Below are positions 58,401 to 64,000 of a stretch of 64,000 nucleotides of DNA, piece after piece (positions within the stretch are counted from its first letter, which is position 1; each line of letters starts with the position of its first letter). A program made the translations under genes and the position numbers. The stretch covers positions 186,001 to 250,000 of the forward strand of contig LSAX01000012.1 of the NCBI GenBank assembly GCA_001557505.1, read 5' to 3'. The notes under the pieces were generated by a model that did no database searches, was not told the DNA's origin, and saw only the letters and a program-made list of their open reading frames with translations. This DNA is from Reticulascus tulasneorum (lineage: Eukaryota > Ascomycota > Sordariomycetes > Glomerellales > Reticulascaceae).

Positions 58401-58879
58401 TCTTGTTCTTCAAACGTTGTCCGTAGGGTTTCATGCCGCTGCTCCAGCGTGAATAGCGCAGCGGCGAGCGCATCGATCTGGAGAGGCCCTCGCATGCGCA
58501 CGGCCAGAGGCATGATGTACCACGTTGCACCAAGGTTGAACTGATCCAGGAACCACAAGCGACCTTGAGAAAATGACTGCTCGACGGGTCCGCGGTATTG
58601 TGTCTGAGGAATGGGACGGTGTGGAGTCGAGCCACTCCGGATGGTGGCGGCAAGATCGGCGACAACTGGATGGTCGAAGATGTCTTTGACAGACATGCGG
58701 GTATCCAACCGGCGACTGATACGGGCCGCTAGCTTCGTCGCCATGAGGGAGTGTCCGCCGAGATCGAAGAAGTTGTCGGTGATGCCGACCTCGTCGCCAA
58801 GCACATCTGCGAACTCCTCGCATAATATAGCTTCTACCACGTTGCGTGGGGCCACGCGGGAGGAGACAACCTCCGTCTT
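36077..58879 (-). CDS. Polymethylated-peptide NRPS, C-terminal part (T, 4x C-A-MT-T, C-A-T, C-terminal cyclising C)
   Basis: This is the continuation of the gene at 58880-64000, in the same frame after a single TAG. About 7600 codons are open without an intron, as in cyclosporin synthetase. Order: the T domain of the interrupted module, four C-A-MT-T modules, one C-A-T module without methyltransferase, and a terminal condensation-like domain. Every C domain has an intact MHHI(I/V)SDGWS, every A domain FTSGST(G/S)KPKGVM and NGKVDRKEL with its lysine, every T domain [10 protein letters not shown] with its serine, and each MT a [13 protein letters not shown]-binding loop. The product is assembled in the cytosol from amino acids, ATP and S-adenosylmethionine. 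It has no start of its own: the first Met after the TAG lies inside the T-domain serine motif, so a separate second protein is unlikely. The last residues are SIMALTSNS. Confidence 0.95.
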   Translation of the reverse strand, partial: KTEVVSSRVAPRNVVEAILCEEFADVLGDEVGITDNFFDLGGHSLMATKLAARISRRLDTRMSVKDIFDHPVVADLAATIRSGSTPHRPIPQTQYRGPVEQSFSQGRLWFLDQFNLGATWYIMPLAVRMRGPLQIDALAAALFTLEQRHETLRTTFEEQDGIGVQVVQPSRTKHLRVIDLSSGQDYTHTLQHEQMTPFNLASEPGWRVSLLRLGEDDHILSIVMHHIISDGWSVGILRQELAQFYAAAVRGQDPLSQISPLPIQYRDFAVWQKQAEQVAAHQQQLEYWSKQLADSSPAELLADLPRPAILSGEACVVPVTIDGSIYKTLKRFCRTHQVTSFVALLAAFRAAHYRLTGVEDATIGTPIANRNRPELENLIGFFVNTQCMRITVEDDDTFDGLVNQVRSTATAAHANQDVPFEHVVSTLLPGSRDTSRNPLVQLMFAVHSQRDLGRIHLDGLTGEPMPNAVSTRFDVEFHLYEDENKLNGSVFFATDLFEPETILGMVAVFQDVLSQGLDKPYKPISALPLTSRFAELRRMGLLEIERTDYPRESSVVDVFREQVPACLDAIAVMDASSQLTYGQLDRLSDKLAGWLRRRNMAAETLVGVLAPRSCQTIVAFLGVLKANLAYLPLDVNVPAARLEAILSAVAGHKLVLLGADVNALGAGVPDVEQVRIGDTMGHNSLPDFTEYAMRPAATSLAYVMFTSGSTSKPKGVMVEHRGIVRLVKQSNVMSQLPQAPRVAHLTNIAFDVSVWEIYAAILNGGTLVCIDYFTILDLKALEAVFTREKISVAMLPPALLKQCLVNMPITLGNLDVIIAAGDRFDSRDAIVAQALAQTRVYNGYGPTENTILSTIYRVAEEESFVNGVPIGRAVSNSGAYVMDSQQQLVPVGVMGELVVTGDGLARGYTDPGLNCDRFVQVVIDGQLVRAYRTGDRVRYRPKDGQIEFFGRMDQQIKIRGHRIEPAEVEHVMLGHHMVRDSAIVVQKRQNQQDEELEMVGFVVVGDDDAIENNEASSQVEGWGNHFETSTYADIETINQSTIGNDFMGWTSMYDGSDIDKVEMQEWLDDTMQTLLDGQAPGHVLEIGTGTGMVLFNLGDGLQSYVGLDPSRSAAAFVNDMIKSIPALAGRAEVHVGTATDISRLPEGFRPDLVVINSVAQYFPTPEYLVEVVDALTRIPGVKRLFFGDIRSYTLNRDFLAARALHALGGKAAKDSVQQTMAEMEEREEELLVDPVFFTGLASRLPDQVEHVEILPKRMRATNELSSYRYAAVIYVRGLKEPAQPVHEIEADAWVDFQASNLDGESLLRLLHTSSGSVAVGVGNIPYAKTILERHIIQSLDEDDAQGSQDGKSWVLDVRRRAECCVSLSTTDLIRLGKETGFHVEISWARQQSQNGALDAIFHHYPHAEGARVMVAFPTDNRRQPLGSATNRPLRRLQRRRVETQIRTLLQTLLPSYMVPARIVVLDQMPINANGKVDRKELTRKASTIQKRDVASIRVAPQNEIEAVLCEEFVDVLGIDAGITDNFFDLGGHSLMATKLAARASRRLDVRVSVKDVFDHPVLADLAALIRRGSTPHSPIPASPYSGPVEQSYAQGRLWFLDQFNLGASWYIMPLAVRMRGSLQVDALAAALFALEQRHETLRTTFEERDGVGVQVVRPSRTKELRVVNVPRGPGRQDDSYTQMLQLEQTTPFDLASEPGWRVSLLRLGEEDHILSIVMHHIISDGWSIDVLSKELAQFYAAALRGQDPLSQVSPLLVQYRDFAMWQKQADQLAEHQCQLEYWTKQLANSSPAELLTDLPRPAMLSGKAGVVQLTIEGPMYESLQRYCRIHRVTSFAVLLAAFRAAHYRLTGAEDATIGTPIANRNQAELEHMIGFFVNTQCMRITVGSDDTFDGLVRQVRSTATAAFANQDVSFERIVSALLPGSRDTSRNPLVQLMFAVHSQYGLGKIHLDGLTGEPVPIAISTRLDLEFHIFQELGMMSGSVLFATDLFEPENIRSMVAVFQEVLRRGLEQPQTPIATLPLTDRLADLRNMGVLQIERTDYPRESSLIEVFCEQVAACPDATAVIDSSSRLTYTQLDQRSDELAAWLRMRHIPAETLVGVLAPRSCHAIVAFLGILKANLAYLPLDVNVPTARIEAILSAVPSHKLVLLGSDIAVPKTKLAGVELMKIDDILNCQGLDDLADTSLRPLATSLAYVIFTSGSTGKPKGVMVEHRNILRLVKRSNVVSKLPRPAVVAHLSNIAFDAATWEIYVPLLNGGTLVCIDYTTALDTTALGSIFKQEKVSVTMLPPALLKQCLTNMPSMLSCLEILFVAGDRFDSRDAIKARALIPTGVYNAYGPTENTILSTMYNIGEDEKFANGVPIGQVVSNSGAYIMDPHQQLVSAGVMGELVVTGDGLGRGYTDPALDRDCFVQVTIEGQLVRAYRTGDRVRYRPKDGQIEFFGRMDQQIKIRGHRIEPVEIEHAMLSHIAVCDAAVVIRKQKGQEPEMIGFVATQGQEPIGNNEASSQVEGWGNHFETSTYAKIKAIDRSAIGRDFMGWTSMYDGSEIDKVDMQEWLDDTMQTLLDGQAPGHVLEIGTGTGMVLFNLGEGLRSYVGLDPSGSAATFVTNAVKSIPALAGRVKVHVGTATDIGRLDGLRPDVIVINSVAQYFPTQEYLVKVIHILTQIPNVKRLFFGDIRSYATNRHFLAARALYALGEETTKEAMRRKMAEMEEREEELLVDPGFFTGLTSRLPDQIKHVEILPKKMRATNELSTYRYTAVLHMQGAEEQAKPVHMIDTDAWVDFGASNMDRQALLHLLRDSSDAQTIAVSNIPHSKSILERHIVDSLDVDDDIEDSSDKAVWVSAVRCNLELGKSLSATDLVQLGREAGFCVEFSWARQRSQQGALDVIFHHYLPHRERARVMFQFPTDHEGRLVDHLTNRPLQRLQSRRIEAQIQEQLQTLLPLYMVPARIMVLDQMPLNANGKVDRKELTRRAQIVPKAEIVTTRVAPRNETEAVLCEEFADVLGVEAGITDNFFDLGGHSLMATRLAARISRRLDARVSVKEIFDHPVLADLGALIRTGSTPHRPIPSTPYRGPVEQSFAQGRLWFLDQLNLGATWYIMPFAGRIRGLLHIEALTAALIALEQRHEPLRTTFEERDGVGVQVVHPSRMKELRVIRVSSEQDETFLQLLHQEQTTPFDLASEPGWRVSLLRLGEEDHILSIVMHHIISDGWSVDILRKEVAQFYTAALRGQDPLSQASPLPIQYRDFAVWQKEADQVVEQQGQLEYWAKQLEDSSPAELLTDLPRPAMLSGQAGMVQLTIEGPIYESLRAFCRAHQVTSFTVLLAAFRAVHYRLTGAEDATIGSPIANRNRPELENMIGFFVNTQCMRIAVCSDDTFGGLVQQVQSTTTAAFANQDVPFERIVSTLLPGLNDMSRNPLVQLIFAVHSQQDLGKIELQDLVGEPVPTAISTRFDLEFHLFQQLGKLNGNVLFAKDLFDPETIRSMVAVFHDVLRLGLEQPHTPIATLPLTGGLLELRSAGLLEVKKTEYPRESSVIDVFCEQVAGCPDAIAVIDSSSQLTYTQLDRQSDELARWLRMRQIPTETLVGVLAPRSCQAIVAFLGILKANLAYLPLDVNAPTARTEAILSAVRGHKLVLLGSDVPTPEVGLPDVELVQIASTPGPHRIDNVINGDMRPSATSLAYVVFTSGSTGKPKGVMVEHRSIVRLVKPSNVVSKLPKAARMAHLANLAFDASIWEISTALLNGGTLVCIDYITILDSKALEAVFSREQIRVATLLPALLKQCLVTIPDMIGALDVLYTGGDRVESWVAIKARALVQAGMYSGYGPTENTIVSTIYSIVEQESFVNGVPIGHSVSNSGAFIMDPDQQLVPAGVMGELVVTGDGLARGYTDPALDRDRFIQVTIDGQSARAYRTGDRVRYRPKDGQIEFFGRMDQQIKIRNHRIEPAEVEQVILSYDAVLDAAVVVWREEDKEPEMVGFVTAQADKSTEQDEASNQVEGWENHFETSAYVDIKAIERSAIGSDFMGWTSMYDGSEIDNAEMQEWLDDTLRTLLDGQAPGHVLEIGTGTGMILFNLGKSLGLESYVGVEPSKSAVAFVTDMINSVPVLARKAKVHAGTALDIVQLRELRPDLIVINSVAQYFPTQEYLFKVVEALTRIPGVKRLFFGDIRSYAINRQFLVARILHESGEKVTKNEVRRRIVEMEEREEEMLVDPAFFTGLTSQLPGQVEHVEILPKRMRATNELSAYRYAAVIYVRNPEEPKQPVYEIDVDAWVDFEAMKMDSDSLLRLLQSSTFAQTVAISNIPHSKSILERHVVESLDDDDDTEAQGSLDGAAWVTALRASAERCSSLSAVNLIQLGERAGFRVEISWARQWSQKGGLDAVFHRYAPATEGPRVMIRFPTDDQGRLASSLTSRPLQRLQSRRIESKIRERLQILLPPYMVPARIVVLDQMPLNANGKVDRKRLTRQAHTVSKSRLVSVHVAPRNEVEAALCDEFADVLCVDVGITDNFFDLGGHSLMATKLAARISRRLDAHVFIKDVFNHPVLADLAATIQRGSIPHSPIPSTVYSGPVEQSFAQGRLWFLDQLNLGASWYLMPLAVRMRGPLQVDALTAALLALEQRHEPLRTTFEERDGVGVQVVHPSRMKELRVIRVSSEQGESSLPLLHQEQTTPFDLASEPGWRVALLRLEEEDHILSIVMHHIVSDGWSVDILRQELGRFYAAALRGMDPLSQASPLPIQYRDFAVWQKQKDQVTEHQRQLEYWTEQLTDSSPAELLADLPRPTILSGEAGIIPVTIDGSVYESLRVFCRAHEVTMHVVLLTAFRAAHYRLSGAEDATVGTPIANRNRPELEQMIGFFVNTQCIRVTIRDDDTFDTLVRQVKLTAAAAHANQDVPFEHIVSALLPGSRDTSRNPLVQLMFALHSQQDITNIQLEGLTARLIPTAVSTRLDVEFHLFQGAGELNGSVLFATDLFEPLTIRGMVAIFQEVLRRGLEQPKTPIITLPLTDGLGKLRTTGLLEVKNTDYPRESSVIDVFCEQVAACKDATAVIDSSSQLTYSQLDRQSDELAAWLRRRQIPAETLIGVFAPRSCQTVVAFLGILKANLAYLPLDVNVPLARLESILSAVPGNKLILVGSDTSAPDLQLPGVELVQIGDTLGHYVLDDPIKDGATPTATSLAYVIFTSGSTGKPKGVMIEHRSILRLMKQSNVAAKLPGAVRMAHLSNIAFDGAVWEVFLTLLNGGVLVCIDYITTLDSKALEAVFARESISAAVLPPALLKQCLANTPTTISALDVLFAAGDRLDGRDAVKAQLLVQTGVYNAYGPSENGIQSTIYAVASQDSFVNGVPIGRAVSNTGAYIMDPQQQLVPIGVMGELVVTGDGLARGYTDPALNANRFIQVVIEGQPVRAYRTGDRVRYRPKDCQIEFFGRMDQQIKIRGHRIELTEVEQAMLTDSIVRDAAVVVQKQDDQEPEMIGFVTTGGDTSIAPNEASIQVEAWETHFETGTYADIKSISRSALGNDFTGWTSMYDGSEIDKSEMQEWLDDTTQTLLDGRAPGHVLEIGTGTGMVLFNLGDGLQSYVGLDPSRSAASFVNSMVKSVPALAGRAEVHIATATDVAHLDGLRPELVVLNSVVQYFPTPEYLTDVICTLTQIPGVRRLFFGDIRSYTLNRDFLAARALHALGGKVSKAGVQRTMAEMEEREEELLVDPVFFTGLIRQLPGLVKHVEILPKQMKAINELSSYRYTAVVHIYSPEEKVQPVHAIDTNAWVDFGANQMDRDGLLRLLQSSSGAVAVAIGNIPHDKTILERHIIKSLDEEGVDGSLDGEAWVSAIRRRAKCCASLSATDLMQLGQEAGFHVEISWARQQSQNGALDAVFHHYPHAEGARVMVEFPTDNHRQPLNSATNRPLRRLQRRRVETQIRELLQTLLPSYMVPPRIMVLDQMPINANGKVDRKELVRMAKTVPRRDMASARVAPRNEVEAALCEEFAGVLGVDVGVTDNFFDLGGHSLMATKLAARTSRRLDTRVSVKHVFDNPVVADLAALIRRGSTPHSPISPTPYRGPVEQSYAQGRLWFLDQLNVAKSSYLMPLAVRMRGPLHIDALTAALLALEQRHETLRTTFEEHDGVGMQVVHPSRTKELRVINILGEQLGNYLQILQQEQSTPFDLASQPGWRVSLLRIEEHDHILSIVMHHIISDGWSIDVLHQELGQFYSIALRGQDPLSQVAPLSIQYRDFSVWQKQDHNAAEHRRQLEYWTKQLADSSPAELLADRPRPATPTGQAGVAQLTIDGSVYKSLQAFCRTYQVTSYVVLLAAFRATHYRLTGAEDATVGTPVANRNRPELENMIGFFVNTQCMRVTVGDDDNFDRLVRQVRSTAAAALENQDVPFERVVSALLPGSRDTSRNPLAQIMFALHSQQDIGNIQLEGLKAGLIPTAVSTRFDVEFHFLQEVGQLNGSVLFAADLFEPETIRGVIAVFQEVLRRGLEQPQTPIATLPLTDGLPELHRMGLLNIERTDYPCESSLIDVFHEQVAACSDVTAVIDSSSQLTYSQLDQQSDEIAVWLRQQQIPAESLIGVLAPRSCQTVVAFLGILKANLAYLPLDVNVPSDRIEVILSAVTGHKLVLLGPDVLCPNIQLADVDFVRIGDKLVQNGVHGYPDAVPKPSATSLAYVMFTSGSTGKPKGVMIEHRAIVRLVKQNNIVSTLPRGVRMAHLTNLAFDVSIWEMLTALLNGGTLVCIDYFTTLDSKALDAVFAREQIRAAMLSPAIVKQILANTPATFCYLDVLFVAGDRFDSHDAIKARELVANGVYNAYGPTETHVCTLYKVADGESFVNGVPIGRAVSNSGIYIMDPQQKLVPVGVMGELVVAGDGLARGYMDPTLDRDRFVHVAIDGQLVRAYRTGDRVRYRPTDGQIELFGRMDQQIKIRGHRVELAEVEHAMLGHSAVRDAAVVVRKQENQDLEMVGFFTTQGNDSAQRDLVDKDNSKLLQGHEGESATLTETAIRSRLQTLLPSYMVPARVMVIDQMPVNANGKVDRKELTRRAQSVTRKEVALSIRVPPRDEIEAALCNEFADVLGVDVGITDNFFDLGGHSLMATKLAARISRRLDSRVSVKDIFDEPVPVDLAIKIRLNQSQNHTSESGASETTYSAPFQLLPFEDPHKFVQREISPQLENYHGRILDVYPATRVQEIFLHDPLTGDPRPPPLFFIDFPPDSDCDMLARTCAALVQHFDILRTVFLSASGRFYQVVLEHLEVPTDVINVDEDITTATRALLDVDLQQPLRLGQSLLRIAILKKQESAVRIVLRMSHALYDGLSFEHIVNSLHALYQGSHLPAPPKFAQYIQHMASSRKDGYEFWRSVLHNSSMTSINKFPIVDQQHLESHGIYFVEKVINAHFQANADGITPATMFTTACALMLANQTGSRDILFGRVVSGRQCLPISCQNMVGPCTNDVPVRICIDRDAKPKELLHKVQNQYLNSLPFETLGFDEIKENCTDWPDTITNYGCCAIYQNFEMRPESQNQDQQIRIDGLSKEAQAHESGEDNNVMSRKTLDESPIRDIDLVGIPEPDGLHLRVIITASRRVCDERTVDHMLMQLCESIMALTSNS
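37466..40707 (-). other. NRPS module W7: C-A-T, last elongation module, no methyltransferase
   Basis: C active site near 40305, A3 near 38845, A8 near 38130, T serine near 37620. After [11 protein letters not shown] a short linker ([12 protein letters not shown]) replaces the methyltransferase, so the last residue should carry a free NH. Pocket read by eye: DVWMFAAVC. The A5 region is one residue shorter ([12 protein letters not shown]) than in the methylating modules. Confidence 0.85.
40708..45168 (-). other. NRPS module W6: C-A-MT-T
   Basis: C active site near 44765 (HHIVSDGW), A3 near 43305, A8 near 42590, SAM loop near 42190, T serine near 40860. Pocket read by eye: DGWVFAAIQ. The A5 core is YGPSENG instead of YGPTENT. 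The front of its C domain ([14 protein letters not shown] onward) matches W5 much more closely than the others, while its post-MT tail matches W3. Confidence 0.85.
45169..49646 (-). other. NRPS module W5: C-A-MT-T
   Basis: C active site near 49240, A3 near 47785, A8 near 47070, SAM loop near 46665, T serine near 45325. Pocket read by eye: DAWTYGGIV, the only module with Thr at the fourth position and with LLPALL instead of LPPALL. The MT has two extra residues after its SAM loop ([12 protein letters not shown] against [10 protein letters not shown]). The A8 core reads IRNHRIE instead of IRGHRIE. Confidence 0.85.
49647..54124 (-). other. NRPS module W4: C-A-MT-T
   Basis: C active site near 53710, A3 near 52250, A8 near 51535, SAM loop near 51135, T serine near 49803. 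Pocket read by eye: DAWMFAAIL. The C-domain segment after [11 protein letters not shown] is slightly longer (GPGRQDDSY) than in the sister modules. Confidence 0.85.
54125..58592 (-). other. NRPS module W3: C-A-MT-T
   Basis: C active site near 58190, A3 near 56730 (with GSTSKPKG, a Ser in place of the usual Gly), A8 near 56020, SAM loop near 55605, T serine near 54280. Pocket read by eye: DVWMIAGIL. The C-A linker contains NMAAETLVG, shared only with the relic at 12145-12945. The post-MT tail ([13 protein letters not shown]) is nearly identical to that of module W6. Confidence 0.85.
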
Positions 58880-61800
58880 CTATGCGATTTGAGCTATTCG
58901 AGCCAACTCTTTTCGATCGACCTTGCCATTGGTATTAAGAGGCATCTTCTCCAGCACCACGATGCGAGTCGGGACCATGTATGGCGGGAGCAGGATCTGT
59001 AGCCGCTGACGTATCTGCGTCTCGATCCGGCGGCTCTGCAACCCTTGTAATGGCCGATTCGTGAGCTGGTCCAACGGTCGGCCGCTATTATCGGTCGGGA
59101 ACCGGATCATAATGCAGGGCCTTGAATTTAAATAAGGATAGCGGTGGAAGACGGCGTCAAACGCGCCCTTTTGGGACCATTGCCGCGCCCAGCTGAGTTC
59201 CACACGAAAGCCTGCCTCTTCACCAAGCTGCATGAGGTCGGTTGCGGACTGCGACGGGCACTTTTCGGCCTTCGAACGGGCAGCGGATACCCAGGCCACG
59301 CCATCGGCATCGTCATCAAGCGACTCTACCACATACCGCTCTACAATAGTCTTGTCATTAGGAATGTTGCTTATGGCGATGGTTTGGGCGTCTGCAGAGC
59401 TCTGTAGGAGGTGAAGAAGAGTATGGCGGTCCATCTTTGATGTTGTGAAGTCGATCCAGGCATCCGCATCAATCGCATGCACCTGCTGCACCTGCTCCTC
59501 TGGACTGCGAATATGTATGACGGCCGCATAACGGTACGCGCTAAGCTCATTGGTAGCTCTCATTCTCTTTGGTAAGATCTCGACGTGCTCGACTTGATCA
59601 GGCAGGCGGCTTATTAGACCCGTAAAGAAAGCGGGATCGACGAGCAGTTCCTCCTCGCGCTCTTCCATTTCTGCCATCTTCTGTCGAACTTGATCTTTAG
59701 TCGCTCGATCACCTAATATGTGCAGAGCCCTGGCGGCGAGAAAATCTCGATTGATTGAGTAAGATCGTATATCACCGAAGAATAGACGCTTGACACCTGG
59801 GATCTGAGCAAGAACTGTGACGACCTCTGCCAAGTACTCCGGCGTTGGGAAATACTGAACTACAGAATTGATTACTATTAGTTCGGGGCGGAGTCCGTCT
59901 AACCGATGTATGTCAGTCGCCGTGCCGACATGTACTGTGATCTTGCCAGCTAGAGCCGGGACAGACTTGGCCCTGTCGGTTACGAATGTGACCGCAGACC
60001 TCGATGGTTCGATGCCCACATAGCTTTGTAAGCCGTCACCGAGATTAAACAGGACCATGCCAGTACCGGTGCCTATCTCAAGTACGTGACCCGGGGCCCG
60101 GCCATCGAGGAGTGTGCGCATCGTATCGTCAAGCCACTCCTGCATCTCAATCTTGTCAATCTCGCTGCCGTCATACATCGACGTCCAACCCATAAAGTCG
60201 TTGCCAATTGTAGACCTGTCGATAGCCTTGATGTCTGCATACGTGCTCGTTTCAAAGTAGTTCTTCCACCCTTCAACTTGAGTACTGGCTTCATCCTGCT
60301 CAGTGGACTTGTCACTCCTCGCCGCGGCGAAGGCAACAAGTTCCGGCTCTTGACCCTCTTGTATCCTGATGACTACGGAGGCATCAAGGACTATTTCATG
60401 GCTGAGCATGGCATGCTCCACCTCCGCTGGCTCGATTCGGTAGCCTCGGATCTTGATCTGCTGGTCCATGCGTCCAAAGAACTCAATCTGGCCGTCTTTT
60501 GGCCTATACCTGACACGGTCGCCGGTCCTATATGCCCTGACGAGCTGGCCATCGATGACAACCTGGACGAAGCGGTCACGATCTCGCCTAAAATCAGTAT
60601 AACCTCGCGCAAGTCCGTCTCCGGTTACAACAAGTTCTCCCATGACGCCGGCAGGGACAAGCTGCTGCTGTAGGTCCATGACGTAGGCTCCAGAGTTACT
60701 GACAGCACGGCCTATGGGAACGCCGTTCACAAACGATTCCCGATCAGCGATATTATATATAGTGCTGATGACCGCGTTTTCTGTAGGGCCATATGCGTTG
60801 TAAACACAGGTCTGGGGGAGGTCCCGCACTTTGATCGCATCGTGGCTATCCAGGCGATCTCCACCTATGTATAATACTTCTAGGGCACTGAGGGTGGCAG
60901 GTATGCTGACGAGGCATTGTTTGAGTAAACCAGGTGAAAGCATAGCAGCGCAGATCTTTTCGCGCGCAAAAGCAGCTTCAAGAGCTGCACTGTCTAACGC
61001 AGTAAAATAGTCCATACAAACCAGCGTCCCTCCATTCAAGAGAGCTGCATAAATTTCCCACGCTGAGGCGTCGAAAGCAATGTTCGAAAGGTGCGCCATG
61101 CGAGGCGCGCATGGGAGTTTGGACACAACATTGCTTTGCTTCACAAGCCGTACGACTGCACGGTGCTCGATCATGACACCTTTGGGTTTCCCCGTCGACC
61201 CGGACGTGAAGATAACGTACGCAAGACTGGTCGATGAAGGATGCACATCATGTTCTGCGGAGTGCTTTATGAGATGGCCCAGAGTGTCGCCAATCCGTAC
61301 TAGCTCGACGTCTGTCAGCTGAACAGCTAGAGCAGGCACGTCAGGGCCGAGCAGAATCAGCTTGTGTCCTGTAACAACCGACAGGATTGCCTGGAGACGG
61401 GCAGCCGGAGCGTTGACATCAAGTGGTAGGTACGCTAGGTTAGCTTTCATGATACCGAGGAAGGCAACGACCGTTTGACATGATCGCGGTGCAAGCACCC
61501 CGATAAGTGACTCGGCCGGAATGTGCCGCTTGCGCAGCCAGGTAGCAACTTCGTCAGATTGTCGGTCTAACTGAGAGTATGTCAGCTGTGAAGACGAGTC
61601 TATCACAGCTGTTACGTCTGGATGAGAGGCCACCTGCTCGCGAAAGACATCAACCACGCTCGAATCGCGGGGATAATCCGTCATCTCAATCTTAAGTAGA
61701 CCCATACGGTCGAGTTCTGCTAACCCATCAGTAAGCGGGAGAGCGGCGATCAGCGTACCAGGCTGCTCAAGCCCTCGGCGCAAGACTTCCTGGAAGACAG

Positions 61801-63034
61801 CGACCATGTTGCTGATTGACTCAGGCTCGAACAAGTCTGTAGCAAAGAGCACGCTTCCACCTAGCCTTCCAACCCCTTGGAACAAATGGAACTCTACATC
61901 AAACCGAGTCGACATAGCTGTTGGTACAGGCTCTCCCGCTAAGCCCTCTAACTGAATGTCTCCGAGGTCTTGTTGAGAGTGAAGGGCAAACATGAGCTGC
62001 ACTAGGGGATTCCGAGACCTGTCCCTAGATCCGGGTAGAAGTGCCGACACGACATGCTCAAACGGGACATCTTGATTGGCATGTGCGGCTATTGCCGTCG
62101 ACCGGACCTGCTGTACTAATCTGACAAATGTATCGTTATCTCCGACAGTAATCCGCATACACTGAGTATTAACGAAGAAGCCTATCATGTTCTCAAGCTC
62201 CGGCCGGTTACGGTTCGCGATAGGCGTGCCGATAGTTGCATCTTCAGCCCCAGTGAGACGGTAGTGTGCAGCACGGAACGCCGCCAGTAGCACTGCGAAC
62301 GAGGTTACCTGATGGGTGCGACAGAAAGCTCGGAGGCTTCCGTACAAAGATCCCTCAATGGTAAGCTGTACAATACCGGCATGGCCAGACAAGACTGCAG
62401 GTCGAGGGAGGTCGGTCAAAAGTTCAGCTGGAGCGCTGTCCGCCAACTGGTTGGTCCAGTATTCAAGCTGACGCTGTTGCTCGGCGACCTGGTCGGTCTG
62501 CTTCTGCCACACGGCAAAGTCGCGGTATTGGATCGGAAGCGGACTTACTTGTGACAGTGGGTCTTGACCCCGGAGAGCTACAGCGTAAAATTGGGCTAGT
62601 TCTTGGCGTAGGATATCAACAGACCAGCCGTCGGAGATGATATGGTGCATTACGATGGAGAGGACGTAGTCATCTTCTCCTAAGCGGAATAACGATACTC
62701 TCCAGCCCGGCTCCAACGCCAAATCGAAAGGCGTCATCTGCTCCTGTTGCAGCAGCTGAACGTAGTTACCATTACGAGTTGACACATCAACTACGTTCAG
62801 CTCCTTCATGTGGCTTGCCTGGATGACCTGTATCCCTACGCCGTCCTGCTCTTCAAAAGTCGTCCGCAAGGTCTCGTGCCGCTGTTCTAGCGCAAACAGC
62901 GCCGCTGCGAGCGCGTCGATATGGAGCGATCCGCGCATGCGCACGGCGAGCGGCATGAGATACCACGAGGCACCGAGGTTAAGTTGGTCTAAGAACCACA
63001 AACGGCCCTGAGCAAATGACTGCTCCACCGGTCC
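58593..63034 (-). other. NRPS module W2: C-A-MT-T, carries the TAG
   Basis: C domain from [10 protein letters not shown] with HHxxxDG at about 62640. A3 at about 61180 and A8 at about 60460. MT at about 60285-59040 with its SAM loop near 60060. TAG at 58880, T serine near 58744. Pocket residues read by eye at the Stachelhaus positions: DAWMYGAVI plus the A10 Lys. I do not assign a substrate, because fungal codes transfer poorly. Confidence 0.85.
58880..58882 (-). other. In-frame TAG splitting the NRPS
   Basis: The codon follows RIAQIA and precedes KTEVVSS. The linker of the next module reads ASTIQKRDV at the same place, so the ancestral codon was probably CAG (Gln). CAG to TAG is one C-to-T change in a CpA context, the context preferred by repeat-induced point mutation; a base-calling error is equally possible. 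Confidence 0.9.
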
Positions 63035-64000
63035 TGAGTACGGCACCGAAGGGATTGAACTGTGCGGGATTGAGCCTCGCAGGATGGTGGCAGCAAGATC
63101 GGCAAGAATAGGATGGTCGAAGACGTCTTTGACAGACACGCGGCTATCCAGTCTGCGGCTGATTCGCGCTGCAAGCTTCGTTGCCATGAGAGAATGCCCG
63201 CCAACATTGAAGAAGTTGTCGGTAACACCGACATCGACGCCGAGTACATCGGAAAACTCTTCACACAGAGCAACTTCTACTTCGTTGCGTGGGGCCACCC
63301 GTAAAGATAACACTCTCTCGCTTCTCTGTACAGTTTGGGCCATTCGAGTAAGTTCTCGTCGGTCAACCTTTCCATTTGCATCAACAGGCATATGGCGTAG
63401 TACTACAATCCCAGCCGGGACCATGTAGGGCGGGAGCAGTGTCTGTAGACGGCTGCGAATGTTCTTCTCTGTCTGTATTACGAAGCCATCTTCAGGAGTC
63501 CCGAGGTAGTTAATATCACTGGCGTCGCCAGAGTTGTTCCCCCGGGCCGCGACGAAACCAACCATCTCTAACTCTTGACCCTCTTCCAGCCTGGTAACCA
63601 CAGCAGCATCGCTCACTATACTGTCGCTAAGCATGGCATGCTCCACCTCAGCCAACTCGATACGATGGCCGCGTATCTTGATCTGCTGATCCATACGCCC
63701 GAAAAACTCGATCTGACCATCTTTTGGTCGGTATCGCACGCGATCCCCTGTCCGGTATGCGTTCACAAGCTGGCCTTCGATTTCTACTTGGATGAAACGG
63801 TTCAGGTTCAGTGCTGTATCGGTGTACCCTCGAGCAAGCCCGTCACCCGTGACGACAAGTTCTCCCATTACCCCACTAGAGACAAGCTGCTGCTGTGGAT
63901 CCATGATGTAGGCGCCAGAATTACTGACAGCCTGACCGATGGGAACGCCGTTCACAAACGATTCATGACCAGCGACACTGTAAATAGCACTTATCATCCC
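58880..64000 (-). CDS. Polymethylated-peptide NRPS, N-terminal part seen in the window (partial A-T, C-A-MT), ends at in-frame TAG
   Basis: 1705 codons open from the window edge. It enters in the middle of an A domain ([19 protein letters not shown]), continues without a methyltransferase to a T domain (FFNVGGHSLM), then a complete C domain ([10 protein letters not shown]), an A domain and an inserted N-methyltransferase ([10 protein letters not shown], then [11 protein letters not shown]). It stops in the A-T linker at RKELARIAQIA, just before the module's T domain. All catalytic motifs seen are intact. The next codons ([17 protein letters not shown]) continue the same frame and align with the linkers of the other modules, so this and the entry at 36077-58879 are one gene. 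The gene start and all earlier modules lie beyond base 64000. The real module count and the starter residue are therefore unknown. Confidence 0.93.
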   Translation of the reverse strand, partial: GMISAIYSVAGHESFVNGVPIGQAVSNSGAYIMDPQQQLVSSGVMGELVVTGDGLARGYTDTALNLNRFIQVEIEGQLVNAYRTGDRVRYRPKDGQIEFFGRMDQQIKIRGHRIELAEVEHAMLSDSIVSDAAVVTRLEEGQELEMVGFVAARGNNSGDASDINYLGTPEDGFVIQTEKNIRSRLQTLLPPYMVPAGIVVLRHMPVDANGKVDRRELTRMAQTVQRSERVLSLRVAPRNEVEVALCEEFSDVLGVDVGVTDNFFNVGGHSLMATKLAARISRRLDSRVSVKDVFDHPILADLAATILRGSIPHSSIPSVPYSGPVEQSFAQGRLWFLDQLNLGASWYLMPLAVRMRGSLHIDALAAALFALEQRHETLRTTFEEQDGVGIQVIQASHMKELNVVDVSTRNGNYVQLLQQEQMTPFDLALEPGWRVSLFRLGEDDYVLSIVMHHIISDGWSVDILRQELAQFYAVALRGQDPLSQVSPLPIQYRDFAVWQKQTDQVAEQQRQLEYWTNQLADSAPAELLTDLPRPAVLSGHAGIVQLTIEGSLYGSLRAFCRTHQVTSFAVLLAAFRAAHYRLTGAEDATIGTPIANRNRPELENMIGFFVNTQCMRITVGDNDTFVRLVQQVRSTAIAAHANQDVPFEHVVSALLPGSRDRSRNPLVQLMFALHSQQDLGDIQLEGLAGEPVPTAMSTRFDVEFHLFQGVGRLGGSVLFATDLFEPESISNMVAVFQEVLRRGLEQPGTLIAALPLTDGLAELDRMGLLKIEMTDYPRDSSVVDVFREQVASHPDVTAVIDSSSQLTYSQLDRQSDEVATWLRKRHIPAESLIGVLAPRSCQTVVAFLGIMKANLAYLPLDVNAPAARLQAILSVVTGHKLILLGPDVPALAVQLTDVELVRIGDTLGHLIKHSAEHDVHPSSTSLAYVIFTSGSTGKPKGVMIEHRAVVRLVKQSNVVSKLPCAPRMAHLSNIAFDASAWEIYAALLNGGTLVCMDYFTALDSAALEAAFAREKICAAMLSPGLLKQCLVSIPATLSALEVLYIGGDRLDSHDAIKVRDLPQTCVYNAYGPTENAVISTIYNIADRESFVNGVPIGRAVSNSGAYVMDLQQQLVPAGVMGELVVTGDGLARGYTDFRRDRDRFVQVVIDGQLVRAYRTGDRVRYRPKDGQIEFFGRMDQQIKIRGYRIEPAEVEHAMLSHEIVLDASVVIRIQEGQEPELVAFAAARSDKSTEQDEASTQVEGWKNYFETSTYADIKAIDRSTIGNDFMGWTSMYDGSEIDKIEMQEWLDDTMRTLLDGRAPGHVLEIGTGTGMVLFNLGDGLQSYVGIEPSRSAVTFVTDRAKSVPALAGKITVHVGTATDIHRLDGLRPELIVINSVVQYFPTPEYLAEVVTVLAQIPGVKRLFFGDIRSYSINRDFLAARALHILGDRATKDQVRQKMAEMEEREEELLVDPAFFTGLISRLPDQVEHVEILPKRMRATNELSAYRYAAVIHIRSPEEQVQQVHAIDADAWIDFTTSKMDRHTLLHLLQSSADAQTIAISNIPNDKTIVERYVVESLDDDADGVAWVSAARSKAEKCPSQSATDLMQLGEEAGFRVELSWARQWSQKGAFDAVFHRYPYLNSRPCIMIRFPTDNSGRPLDQLTNRPLQGLQSRRIETQIRQRLQILLPPYMVPTRIVVLEKMPLNTNGKVDRKELARIAQIA
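63035..64000 (-). other. NRPS module W1 (partial): A domain end and T, no methyltransferase
   Basis: Contains the A core from [28 protein letters not shown] (about 63680), then a linker of roughly 40 residues (NNSGDASDINYLGTPEDG) where the other modules carry about 400 residues of methyltransferase, NGKVDRREL, and the T serine at about 63187. The incorporated residue is predicted to be unmethylated; specificity cannot be read because the binding-pocket half lies outside the window. Confidence 0.85.

Noticed and set aside
58853..58855. GTG as a genuine start of a separate second NRPS polypeptide
   Set aside because: The same frame reads on from upstream, the residue is the Val of the conserved VAPRN linker, and fungi rarely start at GTG.
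36523..63428. Many 60-275 codon plus-strand ORFs across the NRPS
   Set aside because: They recur at the same position in each module, which marks them as antisense shadows of the conserved NRPS domains.

Overview
This window comes from a filamentous ascomycete fungus. The evidence is short spliceosomal introns of about 46-75 nt with CT(A/G)A-type branch sites, HET and NACHT-WD40 genes, a fungal-type bZIP factor, and a giant intronless non-ribosomal peptide synthetase (NRPS) of the cyclosporin type. The gene content fits Sordariomycetes, possibly Hypocreales, but nothing here fixes the species.

Left part (1-18.3 kb). The window opens inside an ABC-B (MDR-type) exporter broken by a frameshift near base 91 and an in-frame TAA at 1465. 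Further on are an unrecognised gene (3940-5268, -), a two-exon pyrroline-5-carboxylate reductase (6837-7808, -), a protein with a trypsin-like motif order (10187-11875, -), a decayed NRPS fragment (12145-12945, +) resembling the modules at the far end of the window, and a four-exon bZIP factor (15186-16477, +). A peptide-cluster regulator and exporter would be expected near such an NRPS, but assigning these genes to it is inference.

Middle part (18.3-36 kb). Two related NLR-like genes lie in tandem. The first (18316-24057) carries a HeLo/SesA-like N-terminus, NACHT, ten 42-residue WD40 repeats and a C-terminal trypsin-like domain with candidate His, Asp and Ser residues. The second (29993-34592) is HET-NACHT-WD40 with twelve repeats, the architecture of Podospora HET-E, HET-D and HET-R. 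They share NACHT, WD40 and part of the 3' flank, but differ in N-terminal effector and in whether the protease domain is present. Between them lie an unrecognised gene, a pogo/Fot1-like transposase remnant and a frameshifted GC-rich gene. Inverted copies of a short repeat bracket the second NLR gene.

Right part (36-64 kb, - strand). One open frame of nearly 28 kb encodes at least seven NRPS modules. From the N-terminal side the order is: partial A-T, five consecutive C-A-N-methyltransferase-T modules, C-A-T, and a terminal condensation-like cyclisation domain. A single in-frame TAG at 58880-58882 splits it. The module order does not match the C-terminal half of cyclosporin synthetase, so the predicted product is a different, highly N-methylated and probably cyclic peptide. 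The start of the NRPS lies beyond base 64000.
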